Origin: an uncultured Saprospiraceae bacterium
GTDB taxonomy: Bacteria; Bacteroidota; Bacteroidia; Chitinophagales; Saprospiraceae
NCBI GenBank assembly: GCA_937951615.1
Contig: CALFBH010000121.1
Location: 1 to 64,000 of the forward strand
Direction of reading: 5' to 3'
DNA length: 64,000 bases
The translations under genes were made by a program, and so were the position numbers. The notes beneath the pieces were generated by a model, which saw nothing but the letters and a program-made list of their open reading frames with translations, made no database searches and was not told the DNA's origin. Below are positions 46,701 through 56,200 of the stretch, one piece after another (position 1 is the stretch's first letter; every line of letters starts with the position of its first letter).

Positions 46701-46982
46701 ATGAAATACGATTCTAAAATAGAAAATGAAGTAAAAATACCAAGCATGACTTTATTGAAAAAGTTGTCAAAAGTATTTGAGGTACCTCTATCTGTTATTA
46801 ATTATATGGCTATAGATAATGATGAAATTCCTGCCGATAAAGCGGCTAATTATGCAAAGGTAAAGTCTATGACAGATAAAATAATAAATTATGTATTTGT
46901 AGATGAAGATTTTACTTTTGATGCTTTAATGAGTGATTTGGATAAATTGCAAGAGGTTAAGTTTAAACGGGTGAAAGTTTGA
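46701..46982 (+). CDS. Small protein with a partial XRE-type helix-turn-helix
   Basis: 93 residues. YDSKIENEVKIPSMTLLKKL (about 3-22) and VFEVPLSVI (about 25-33) match the second half of an XRE (HTH_3) DNA-binding domain, beginning at the SxIENG segment that follows the recognition helix. The first helices are missing, so DNA binding is doubtful. The remaining C-terminal 55 residues are helical and unknown. The gene has a good promoter, so it may be expressed as a regulator fragment or be a recent truncation. Confidence 0.6.
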   Translation: MKYDSKIENEVKIPSMTLLKKLSKVFEVPLSVINYMAIDNDEIPADKAANYAKVKSMTDKIINYVFVDEDFTFDALMSDLDKLQEVKFKRVKV

Positions 46983-47157
46983 GGACTTACTAAAAATAAT
47001 GCTCGTGTATCCATTCGCAATGACTCTGTAACTTGAAAAAAATTAGTTAAAACCAAAAAAACATCCCGAACAGCATTTGAGCGTGCTAATCCGATTTACA
47101 GTAAAGCTTGAGTTGTGTATATGGACGGTGCAATAGTGGAATATAAATGTCTCTTTC

Positions 47158-48069
47158 TCAAGCAATAAACTGAGATAAATGCCGCATCAATTCCTCAAAA
47201 TTTTCGAGACCAAAATACTGCATCCCTTCCACCTTCCGAAACCAAGTCAATTGCCTTTTGGCATAACGACGCGAGTTGCGCTTGATGAGTCGAATAACTT
47301 CTGTGCGGTCAATTTTATCGTCAAAATAATCAAACCATTCCTGATAACCAACAGTCTGTAGGGCGCTAATCTGGCGATGTGGAGACAAGGCACTCGCTTC
47401 TGCTTCCAGTCCAATTTCCAGCATCAGTTCTACCCGCTGATTGATGCGCTGATACAAGGCTTCTCGTTCCCATTCGACACCTATATATATAGGCATGAAA
47501 TTTCGGACTGCTTTTTTTTGTTGATGAAAATGAGAAAAAGGCTGCCCTGTAGCCCGACAAACTTCCAGCGCACGAAGCAGGCGTTTAGGGTTTTGTTGAT
47601 CTACTTTTGCATAATAAGCAGCATCCAGTTGTTCCAACTCCTCTTGTAGGGCTTCTATTCCTTTATTTTCAAAAAGTGTATTCAAGTCTTCCCGAATCTG
47701 AACAGGAATATCTGGAAAATTATCCAGTCCTTCACAAACTGCCCGAATAAACAAACCCGAACCGCCAACCATAATAACAACATCATGTTTTTGGTATAAA
47801 TGATCCAATAATACCAAGGCATCGCGCTCATAATCACCCGCCGTATAGCTGTCCTGAATACTCAGAGAATTGATAAAATGATGTTTTGCCTGTGCCAGTT
47901 CTCCAGCATCTGGTTTTGCCGTACCGATATTCATCTCCCGATAAAACTGCCGACTATCCGCCGAAAGAATCTCCGTCTTAAAATGTTGCGCCAGCCGAAT
48001 GCCCAAGCCAGTCTTCCCACTTGCCGTTGGTCCACCGATAACAATAAGATATTTGGTATTAGAAATCAA
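47158..48069 (-). CDS. miaA: tRNA dimethylallyltransferase MiaA
   Basis: 303 residues, normal size. It transfers a dimethylallyl group to the N6 of A37 in tRNAs that read UNN codons. The P-loop-like GGPTASGKT (about 12-20), the SADSRQFYREMNIGTAKP segment (about 36-53), the second conserved stretch HFINSL (about 64-69) and the late LTWFRK motif (about 276-281) are all present. The carbamoyltransferase-SxtJ cluster lies upstream on the same strand. Confidence 0.95.
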   Translation of the reverse strand: MISNTKYLIVIGGPTASGKTGLGIRLAQHFKTEILSADSRQFYREMNIGTAKPDAGELAQAKHHFINSLSIQDSYTAGDYERDALVLLDHLYQKHDVVIMVGGSGLFIRAVCEGLDNFPDIPVQIREDLNTLFENKGIEALQEELEQLDAAYYAKVDQQNPKRLLRALEVCRATGQPFSHFHQQKKAVRNFMPIYIGVEWEREALYQRINQRVELMLEIGLEAEASALSPHRQISALQTVGYQEWFDYFDDKIDRTEVIRLIKRNSRRYAKRQLTWFRKVEGMQYFGLENFEELMRHLSQFIA

Positions 48070-48191
48070 AAGGTAATTTTTTCAGTTCTTCATATTGTCG
48101 TATAACAAAAATTTCTTAGTGACCCTTAGTTTCCTTAGTGGTTAAAAAAACGCCGTGATGCGCATGAAACTGACATTGCCACTGAAACTGC

Positions 48192-48560
48192 TCACCAAGT
48201 CTTCTCAAAAGAAGCTTTATCAAAAGTCGTCTCTCGGTTTACATACATGCTGTCAGGCTTGTCTTTCAATTGCAAATCATCTTTTTTGCCAAACAATTTT
48301 GAAAAGAAAGCCAAGGGAAACAAAATCAGATAAAAAACCAGACTCAATAAAACGGTCGTCAATATCCGATTAATGACACCAGCTACTGTCATCCAAACAA
48401 AAGCAATTTTACGACTCAGCCAGGGCGACAGCAGACCCGTCAAGGCAATAATCAGCGAAGCGTAAACAAAGCCTTCTTTTCTGAAAATTAGGTATAAAAT
48501 CGTCATCCCAGCCGAAATAGCCAGCATAACAAGAATCGGATTTTGTGTATGTTTTTTCAT
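48192..48560 (-). CDS. SxtJ-family small membrane protein
   Basis: 122 residues with about three membrane segments (about 9-26, 32-50, 63-86), the middle with ...GLLSPWLSRKIAFVWMTVAG, and a charged C-terminal tail with DKPDSMYVNRETTF. This fits, from memory, the SxtJ family found beside NodU/CmcH-type carbamoyltransferases. The gene order here agrees: carbamoyltransferase, SGNH hydrolase, DUF5989 and then this gene on the minus strand. A role in a membrane-associated carbamoylation pathway is inferred. Confidence 0.8.
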   Translation of the reverse strand: MKKHTQNPILVMLAISAGMTILYLIFRKEGFVYASLIIALTGLLSPWLSRKIAFVWMTVAGVINRILTTVLLSLVFYLILFPLAFFSKLFGKKDDLQLKDKPDSMYVNRETTFDKASFEKTW

Positions 48561-48844
48561 AGGTAAAATGAGTGAATTGTAGGATTGTGTGATTGTAGAA
48601 TTGTGCTATTATAACGTAATTGGCTAAGTGGAAATACAAATCCAAATGTCAAATTCAAAAAAACACCCCGATGCGCAATCCTATCTCGCCTCCCGCAGCC
48701 GAAGGCGGTCTCTCCTCTCGCAGCGAAGCGGTCTCTCAATGCCGCAGGCATGCTCTCTTAGTGGTAAACGCCGCGATGCGCAATCTCAATCTCGCCTCTC
48801 GCAGCCGAAGGCGGTCTCTCCTCTCGCAGCGAAGCGGTCTCCCA
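48561..48844. repeat. GC-rich direct repeat pair inside the carbamoyltransferase operon
   Basis: Two roughly 66-bp copies (48670-48735 and 48775-48841) share CGCAGCCGAAGGCGGTCTC and CTCGCAGCGAAGCGGTCTC; each copy is itself a dimer of a GCGAAGCGGTCTC unit. Nearby are a copy of the ATTTGGATTTGTATTTCCAC repeat (reverse orientation, about 48628-48655, also at about 305-340) and an ATTGTGTGATTG block (48566-48606). No gene is seen. Confidence 0.7.
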
Positions 48845-48994
48845 CTAAAACAAAGTATAAATCAAAGGCGCAATCGCACTACCCCCACCAAATACCAACA
48901 ATAAACCCAGCAATACCAATACGATAATCACAGGAGCCAACCAGAATTTTTTACGTTCTTTCATAAATAACCAGAGGTCTTTCAATCCTTCCAT
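48845..48994 (-). CDS. DUF5989 small membrane protein
   Basis: 49 residues from the ATG at 48994, one base after the SGNH hydrolase stop. A charged start MEGLKDLWLFMKERKKFW precedes one membrane helix (about 19-37) and a conserved end GSAIAPLIYTLF. This matches DUF5989, a roughly 50-residue family that accompanies SxtJ and carbamoyltransferase genes. The longer frame to 49042 overlaps the upstream gene. Likely translationally coupled. Confidence 0.85.
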   Translation of the reverse strand: MEGLKDLWLFMKERKKFWLAPVIIVLVLLGLLLVFGGGSAIAPLIYTLF

Positions 48995-48995
48995 A

Positions 48996-50111
48996 TTATT
49001 GATTTTGTAATGCGTTCGCAATAATTTCAGCCACCTGTTCACTTCCTTTTTCTGTCAGGTGAACCGAGTCGTAAATATACTCCTTATTTGCCAGAATTTG
49101 TTGGTCGAGGTCAATCAACAATATATTTTCCTCCGCCGCAATTTTCCTGATAAGGGTGTTGAAATCTTTATAATAAGTGCAAAAATCGTCGTAAGAGACA
49201 TTTTGTTTTTTTCGCTGTGGCGCGTATACATTTCGTATAAAATCATCATCAGTCCGCAGTCGGTTAAATTGAGTCATCAAAACAACTTCAATGCCATTGG
49301 CACGAGCCAGTCGAATAAAAGACAATAATGCCTGTTCAAATTGTCGTTCCATGTCGGGATAGGGGTAGGATTTTAAATTCCTGTAGCCCTGCCATTCATC
49401 TATGTCTTTGGAAGCAGATTTATTGCTAATGGCTTTTACTTTGCGATAAATATTGGGGAAAATGAGGTCTTTACCAGCTTTGAAAAAATCACTAATCCGA
49501 CCTCGAAGTTTTTTATTGGAAACAGGTCTTCCATTTTTCTGAATAATAGAGCGAGTTTCTGGAGCAGTCCAGTATTCGCCAGTTTTACACATCAATGCGA
49601 GGTCATTGATGTTGTGCATTAAGACCACGGTTTCAGGTTGAAGTGATATCCCTTTTGTCAATAAATTAATGGTAGAATGAAGCGTATGACTTCCGCCCAC
49701 GCCGCCATTCATAGCGACTATTTTTTTATTAGAATCTGTGCTTAATTTTTCGCCGACCAGGTAAGGAAATCTTTTATTTTCATCCACATAGAGACATTCC
49801 GTAGTGCTGCCGCCAAAGAAAATAATATCTGCGGAATCTGCTTTGGGGGTATGTTCACCAATAATAAATCCATGCTGATTCGTTCGGATGCGATAAGGTT
49901 TTTTTTCTAGATTATTGGTTCTGCTAAGCGCGTACTCGGTAGGTGTTTTATAAATGTCGATATTGGGCGGATATTCGCGCAGTATCACAGTTCGTTGGCT
50001 GCGGAGCAGTTGATGTTCGGCTATGTTTTTTTTGAAAAGCGGATCCAGCAAGGCCAGCAAAACAACTATAATGATGATATTATAAAACAGTACCTTAAAA
50101 AACGATTTCAT
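48996..50111 (-). CDS. SGNH/GDSL-type hydrolase, membrane anchored
   Basis: 371 residues with an N-terminal signal anchor (about 5-23). The SGNH blocks are visible: nucleophile Ser in FFGGSTTECL (about 84-93), Gly in MNGGVGGSH (about 123-131), Asn in MHNINDLAL (about 155-163) and the catalytic DxxH in YDSVHLTEKGSEQ (about 343-355). Family members remove or transfer acyl groups on glycans or lipids in the periplasm. It lies between a carbamoyltransferase and DUF5989, so it likely acts on the same surface glycan or lipid product. Confidence 0.87.
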   Translation of the reverse strand: MKSFFKVLFYNIIIIVVLLALLDPLFKKNIAEHQLLRSQRTVILREYPPNIDIYKTPTEYALSRTNNLEKKPYRIRTNQHGFIIGEHTPKADSADIIFFGGSTTECLYVDENKRFPYLVGEKLSTDSNKKIVAMNGGVGGSHTLHSTINLLTKGISLQPETVVLMHNINDLALMCKTGEYWTAPETRSIIQKNGRPVSNKKLRGRISDFFKAGKDLIFPNIYRKVKAISNKSASKDIDEWQGYRNLKSYPYPDMERQFEQALLSFIRLARANGIEVVLMTQFNRLRTDDDFIRNVYAPQRKKQNVSYDDFCTYYKDFNTLIRKIAAEENILLIDLDQQILANKEYIYDSVHLTEKGSEQVAEIIANALQNQ

Positions 50112-50434
50112 GGCTAATTAATAATTTAAATATGCAAATACAGTTGCCTGAGCGGAGTCGAACACAGGCAGCTTCTGAACCAACTGCAAAATACAGTAGT
50201 GTTCGATTAAAGTATGGAATAGTCGGCAGACGAAGGATTTTATGAGAATTGGTGGTTTATTCCCTTAAATATGCTGTATTTCCAACCGAATTCGTCTGAC
50301 GACAACGGAATTTACTCAATCATACTTTAGCCGAGTACTACCCAAAATACAGTTGTCCGAGCGGAGTCGAGGACAACACATCAACACAACAACACAACAA
50401 CACAACAACACAACAACACAACAACACAACAACC
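50112..50434. repeat. 323-bp repeat-filled gap in the operon
   Basis: Holds two GAGCGGAGTCGA-type repeat blocks (about 50143-50180 and 50335-50375, family of 29976-30115). Between them is a segment of about 123 bp (50208-50330) with imperfect terminal inverted repeats TAAAGTATG/CATACTTTA and GCAGACGAA/TTCGTCTGA. It ends with a tandem CAACACAA repeat, about six or seven copies (50382-50433). No gene found. Confidence 0.65.
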
Positions 50435-52297
50435 TCAATCCATCTTAAATCGAACCCGCCACTTATCCTTATGCGCCCAGTCGGGCTGCTCTGTTTTACA
50501 ATATACAAAATTCTCAATCACCAGATAATCTATCTCCGTACTCATAAAACAACGATAAGCATCATAAGGCGTGCAGACAATGGGTTCGCCACGCACATTA
50601 AAACTGGTATTGATCAACAATCCGTAGCCGGTGATTTTTTTGAAAGCACGTATCAAAGCCCAGTATCTCGGATTGGTGGATTGATGAACGGTTTGTACTC
50701 TTGCCGAAAAATCCAAGTGCGTAATAGCCGGAACATCACTTCGTTGAAAATACAACCTATCCCAAAGCGGCAAGTCGTGATAATTTTCTGGAAGCTGTTT
50801 TTGCCTTTTTGCTTTCACAGGCGCGACGAGCAGCATATAAGGAGAATCTGTCTCCATATCGAAATAATCTTTTGTATCATCACTCAAAACAGAAGGCGCG
50901 AAAGGACGAAAACCTTCCCGGTTTTTGACTTTCAGGTTCAGCTTCTTTTGCATGTCAGGATTGCGAGGGTCAGCGAGAATACTCCGATTGCCCAATGCGC
51001 GGGGACCAAATTCCATATTGCCCTGAAACCAACCGACAACCTGCCCTTCGGCTATCCGAGCAGCCATTTCCTGCGCCAGCTCTTCAAAATGTTTGTGCTG
51101 ATGCGAGACTGCCCGCACTTTTTTATTCATTGACTGGATTTCCTTTTCGGAAAAAGCAGGACCGAGATAGGGGTGGGGCATGGCATTTTGTTCAGCCTTT
51201 CTTTCTTTATTGAAATACATATAATGTGCAGCCAGTGCTGCACCCAAAGCTCCACCCGAATCGCCTGCTGCGGGCTGGATATAGATGTTTTTGAAAATAT
51301 TGGCTTTTAATAATTTGCCATTGGCGACACAATTCAGTGCTACGCCGCCTGCCATGCACAGGTTGTCCGATTGAGTAAGTGTTTTGGCCGCCTGTGCCAT
51401 TTTTAAGACAATCTCTTCCGTCACCTGTTGAATCGCTAATGCTAAATTGCAATGATGTTGTTCGGGATCAGCCTCGTCATTTCGTCTTGGAAAACCAAAC
51501 AAGGTGGCCCATTTTTCATCCTTTGCCATGCGCAGCCCTGTGGCATAATTGAAATAAGATTGGTCGAGCCAAATAGAGCCATCCGATTTGATATGGACTA
51601 AATGCTCCTTTATAGTCTGTACAAATTGCTGTGTTTGTTCTGCGTCAGGATTTCCGTAAGGAGCTAAACCCATCAATTTATATTCGCCTGAATTGACCTT
51701 GAAGCCGAGGTAGTAGGTAAACGCGCTATACAATAAGCCAACAGAATGTGGGAAGTGCAGTTCTTTATGAAAAGTAATCTGATTGCCAGAGCCATGACCA
51801 ATAGACGCTGTACACCATTCGCCAACGCCATCAATAGTCAAAATCGCAGCATCGGAATAAGGAGAGCAGAAAAAAGCACTGGCAGCATGAGATAAATGGT
51901 GTTCGGGGAAGAGCAGTTTGACCTGCTTTTTATCATAATCGCCACAGGCTTTCAATTCATCAAAAATCCGTTTTTTGAGAAACATTTTTTCACTGAGCCA
52001 TATAGGAATGGCTTTGAGGAAAGATCTAAGCCCTTTTGGGGCAAAAGCATAATAAGTTTCCAATAAACGCTCAAACTTTAGCAGCGGCTTATCATAAAAA
52101 ACAATAGCATCCAGATTATCAATACGCAGTCCAGCTTCTTCTAAACAATAATTAATGGCATTGACCGGAAAATCTGGCGTGTGCTTTTTTCTAGTGAATC
52201 GCTCTTCCTGAACAGCCGCAATGATTTTTCCACCTACAGTCAGTGCCGCCGCCGAATCATGGTAAAATGCTGAAATACCTAAGATTTTTTTCTCCAT
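50435..52297 (-). CDS. NodU/CmcH-family carbamoyltransferase
   Basis: 620 residues. Carbamoyltransferases of this family move a carbamoyl group from carbamoyl phosphate, through a carbamoyl-AMP, onto a hydroxyl of a sugar, antibiotic or lipid-linked glycan. The N-terminal Kae1-like domain shows LGISAFYHDSAAALTVGGKI (about 6-25), LFPEHHLSHAASAFFCSPY (about 129-147) and LTIDGVGEW (about 153-161). The C-terminal YrdC-like domain has VGWFQGNMEFGPRALGNRS (about 413-431) and FRPFAPSVL (about 456-464). It is the first gene of a minus-strand cluster continuing with SGNH hydrolase, DUF5989 and SxtJ. Confidence 0.93.
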   Translation of the reverse strand: MEKKILGISAFYHDSAAALTVGGKIIAAVQEERFTRKKHTPDFPVNAINYCLEEAGLRIDNLDAIVFYDKPLLKFERLLETYYAFAPKGLRSFLKAIPIWLSEKMFLKKRIFDELKACGDYDKKQVKLLFPEHHLSHAASAFFCSPYSDAAILTIDGVGEWCTASIGHGSGNQITFHKELHFPHSVGLLYSAFTYYLGFKVNSGEYKLMGLAPYGNPDAEQTQQFVQTIKEHLVHIKSDGSIWLDQSYFNYATGLRMAKDEKWATLFGFPRRNDEADPEQHHCNLALAIQQVTEEIVLKMAQAAKTLTQSDNLCMAGGVALNCVANGKLLKANIFKNIYIQPAAGDSGGALGAALAAHYMYFNKERKAEQNAMPHPYLGPAFSEKEIQSMNKKVRAVSHQHKHFEELAQEMAARIAEGQVVGWFQGNMEFGPRALGNRSILADPRNPDMQKKLNLKVKNREGFRPFAPSVLSDDTKDYFDMETDSPYMLLVAPVKAKRQKQLPENYHDLPLWDRLYFQRSDVPAITHLDFSARVQTVHQSTNPRYWALIRAFKKITGYGLLINTSFNVRGEPIVCTPYDAYRCFMSTEIDYLVIENFVYCKTEQPDWAHKDKWRVRFKMD

Positions 52298-52385
52298 CTC
52301 ATTGGTTTATTGATAGAATAATTGTCTTTTTATAAATTATACTAGAAATTTTCTAATCAAAAGTACAAAGTAAACAAAATTTCCT

Positions 52386-52393
52386 TATCTTTG
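52386..52393 (+). promoter_or_regulatory. -7 box for rplS
   Basis: TATCTTTG matches the Bacteroidota TAnnTTTG element, 45 bp ahead of the rplS start. No clear TTG element. Confidence 0.5.
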
Positions 52394-52438
52394 CACCGCT
52401 ATTTGAGAAAGCATATACAATATACATAATTTAAGGTC

Positions 52439-52801
52439 ATGAGTAATTTAATGAATTACGTTGTAGAACAGGCGAAACGGGAAACAAAATTTCCTAAATT
52501 TAAGCCAGGCGATAACGTAACTGTAGGATATAAAATCATCGAAGGAAGCAAAGAGCGTATTCAAGCTTTTCGTGGAGATGTAATCCAAATAAATGGAGAA
52601 GGCTTAACCAAAACCTTTACCGTTCGTAAAATGTCGAACGGAGTAGGGGTGGAGCGTATTTTTCCAATGCAAGCACCGACAATAGTTGATATCAAAATAA
52701 ATAAATTCGGGCGTGTGCGTCGCGCAAAATTATATTACCTACGTGAACGTGTTGGTAAGAAAGCCCGTATTAAAGAAAGAAAATTTATCAAAAAGAATTA
52801 A
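52439..52801 (+). CDS. rplS: Large ribosomal subunit protein bL19
   Basis: 120 residues, typical for bL19, which sits at the 30S/50S interface. Conserved motifs [22 protein letters not shown] (positions about 20-41, given in part), [10 protein letters not shown] (about 69-78) and [17 protein letters not shown] (about 100-116) are present. A terminator follows. Confidence 0.97.
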   Translation: MSNLMNYVVEQAKRETKFPKFKPGDNVTVGYKIIEGSKERIQAFRGDVIQINGEGLTKTFTVRKMSNGVGVERIFPMQAPTIVDIKINKFGRVRRAKLYYLRERVGKKARIKERKFIKKN

Positions 52802-52831
52802 TTACACGTTATAGACGTGTTCTTTCCGAAG

Positions 52832-52858
52832 AACCCTTCCGTAAGGAAGGGTTTTTTT
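52832..52858 (+). terminator. Terminator after rplS
   Basis: AACCCTTCC-gtaa-GGAAGGGTT followed by T residues, 30 bp after the stop. Confidence 0.9.
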
Positions 52859-53233
52859 ATGCTTTCTTTTGAAATTTTAACATATTTTTTATTTTTTAAT
52901 GTGAATTTTGTATTTGATCGATGTTTTGCGTTTTGTGTTCAAGATCCTAGGAAACTGGCCACCAATCAACTATTACTAATCCCTACACCAATACACCTAC
53001 GAATTTTACGTATTTATTTTATTATTCGTGCAACCATATTGGGAAATGAAAACTCTATATAGGCAAGAGGATTTTACTCTACTATATAGCAAATGCGATG
53101 TATTTTATATACATTGATCACTCTTAGTCTAAACCTAAACTACAAATCAACATCATCCATTGATTTGTGTTCAGTCCTATTTTGCATTCAGACAAAAAAT
53201 AGACTGGCTCGTAGGTAGCCTAATGGAATTTCT
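52859..53233. other. Intergenic region before the large repeat protein
   Basis: A/T-rich, no gene recognised. Contains a small ATGTA-ttttat-TACAT hairpin near 53099-53115. CTATTTTGC near 53177-53185 is one base short of a TAnnTTTG box and may be the promoter of the next gene. Confidence 0.4.
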
Positions 53234-56200
53234 ATGCCTATTAAGTATGAGAAATATCAAACCAATAGATTTAATTTAATTCAAACACCTATGTTGAAAA
53301 CGAAACATTTACATGAAAAAAACAGAGCATTCCCGAATCAATCGTGCTCTGTAATGTTTTGCAGCAATGCTGTGAAAAGTTACTGCTTTAACTTAAAGCG
53401 ATGTTTGTTTATAGCATCGTTTTTTTTATTTACGTTGCCGCTAAGCGGAAACAATATCAGTAGCGAGTATGCAGATGAAATCTGTGAACTGATAATAAAT
53501 TGTCCACCAGCAGCGGTGATGATTACTTGTGAAACAGATACAACTGATTTGTTTACAGCAATTGGAGGCTCACTTGATACCATAGGGTGTACAGGTGTGA
53601 CCGTCACTCACGACTATGTAGCTCCAAATGCTTGTACAGGCGGAACAGTGGAAGTGACGTTTACGATTACTGGACTGGAAGGTACATTGCCACCAGTTGA
53701 GCAAACCTGTGTAACTGTGATTACACTCGAAGGCGTCCCGCCACCAACCATTATTTGCCAGCCAGATGCTAATGTAGAGTGTGAAGACGATATTCCAAAT
53801 GTACAACCCGCTACATTTTCAACAACTTGTGGGCCAGGGGAATTGATTATATCACGTCCCGAAATTAACGGAATACCAGGTTGTAATGGAACAACTTATA
53901 CTTATGTACAAACCATTAGTGATATTTGTGGACAATCCGCTTCCTGCTCGCAGGTCTTTACGATTGTCAATGACCCGCCTCTGATTGATTGTCCGGCTGA
54001 TATGACGGTGACTTGTGTGACTGATATTGCACCAAGCCTGGTCGAGTTTACGACGAGTTGTTCTTATGGAGGAGTCGCTAGTGTAGTTGGACCAGTTATT
54101 AGTGGCGACCCTGATTGTTCAGGAACGACTTTTACCTATACACATATTGTTACAGACGAATGTGGAGAAAGTTCTTCTTGCGTGCAAGTGTTTACTATCG
54201 AAAATGATGCACCAATTATTAGCTGTCCCGCAGACCAGACTGTAACTTGTGAGGCAGACATTCAAGTTGTTGCAGCTACGTTTACCACGAGTTGTGGATT
54301 GACTGGTGTGACAGCAGTTGCAGGCGCACCGATAATAATAGGTGAGCCAAACTGTGCAGGAACAACTTATAATTATACCCATATTGCAACTGATATTTGT
54401 GGCAGAACTGCCACTTGTATTCAGGTGTTTACCATTCAAAATGCTGCACCAACGATTAGCTGCCCGCCAGATGTAACGGTGACTTGTGCAGCAGACATTA
54501 GCCCAGTGTCAGCCGATTTTACAACAAGCTGTGGATCATCTGGAAATGTAGAAATTTCTGAACCTGTTATTGTTGGAGACGCTGATTGTAATGGCGCAAC
54601 TTATACTTATACACATACTGTGACCGATGCCTGTGGGCGAACGGCTTCCTGCGATCAAGTCTTTACGATTCAAAATAGCCCGCCGACGATTATTTCCTGC
54701 CCACCCGGAGCTACGGTGACTTGTGCAGCAGATATTAATGTAGAATTGGTTGATTTTACTGCCAGTTGTGGTGGTTCTGCCAGTGTGGTTGGACCTTCAT
54801 TGCAAGGAGAACCGGATTGTTCAGGAACAATTTATACTTATACACATATAGTGGTAGATAATTGTGGACAAGCTGTTTTCTGCGATCAAGTATTTGTTAT
54901 TGATAATGCGCCGCCTACGATTTCCTGCCCTGCGGGTGCTGTAGTCACCTGTGCAGCAGATATTGCACCAGGTGAAGCTGAATTTACTTATAGTTGCACG
55001 ACTAATGTAATCGGAACAGGTGACAGTATTGCAGTAGAGGTCACTGGACCAGTGATTAGCGGAGAGGCAGATTGTGATGCTGCAACTTATACTTATACCT
55101 ATTCTATCACCGATGCCTGTGGGCGAACGGCTTCCTGCGACCAGGTTTTTACTATTATAAATAATCCTCCTGAAATTACTTCTTGCCCAGCTGACCAGAC
55201 GGTGACTTGTGCAGAAGATATTGATGTTATTCCTGCCGAATTTACAGCAGACTGCGGAGGTATTATTAATGTAATTGGACCCATATTGAATGGTGAGCCA
55301 GGTTGTGGAGGTACCACTTATACCTATACACATACCGTGATTGATAATTGCGGAAGAACGGTTTCCTGCGATCAGATATTTACTATTGATAATGCGCCTC
55401 CTACGATTTCCTGTTTACCAGGTGGTGTCGTTTCCTGTGAAGGTGATATTATTCTTGATGATAATCCTGCTTTTACCTATTCCTGTACTACAGGTATTAT
55501 TGGTACTGGTGGCGAAGAAATTGAACCTGTGATAACAGGGCCTGTGATTGATGGTGGAGCTGATTGTGATGGCGCGACTTATACATATACCTACTCTATT
55601 ACGGATAATTGTGGACGTACAGCTTCTTGCGATCAGGTCTTTACTGTTCAGAATGATCCGCCAGTGATTACATTTTGTCCACCGGATGAAATAACAACTT
55701 GCGAAGCAGACATCGCATTTACAGCTGCAGAATTTACAGCAAGTTGTGGTGTATTTTATAGCTTGACAGGACCAGTTGTTGTAGGAGAACCGGATTGCCC
55801 GGGAACCACCTATACCTTTACTCATGAAGTGATGGATAATTGTGGACGCATGGTTTCCTGCGAGCAAACTTATACGATACAAAATGACGCACCTACCATT
55901 ACCTGCCCGCCTGGTGATACTGTAGCTTGTGTAACAGATATTATTTTAGGAGATGCAGAATATACTTATAGCTGTCAGGTAGAAATGACTGAACCAATTG
56001 ATGAAGTTGTGATCACTGGACCTGTAGTGTCTGGTGGTGCAGGATGTAATGGTTCGACTTATACCTTTACTTATACAATAACAGATCCTTGCGGAAGATC
56101 AGCTTCTTGCGAGCAAATGTTTTTTATTAATGATCCGGCAGATGTATGTTTTTGCGATTGCGGAATCATTGGAGATAGTGATGGTGACGAGGTTTGTGAC

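Noticed and set aside
50382-50433. Tandem CAACACAA repeat as a CRISPR-like or regulatory array
   Set aside because: It is a simple period-8 microsatellite with no spacers.
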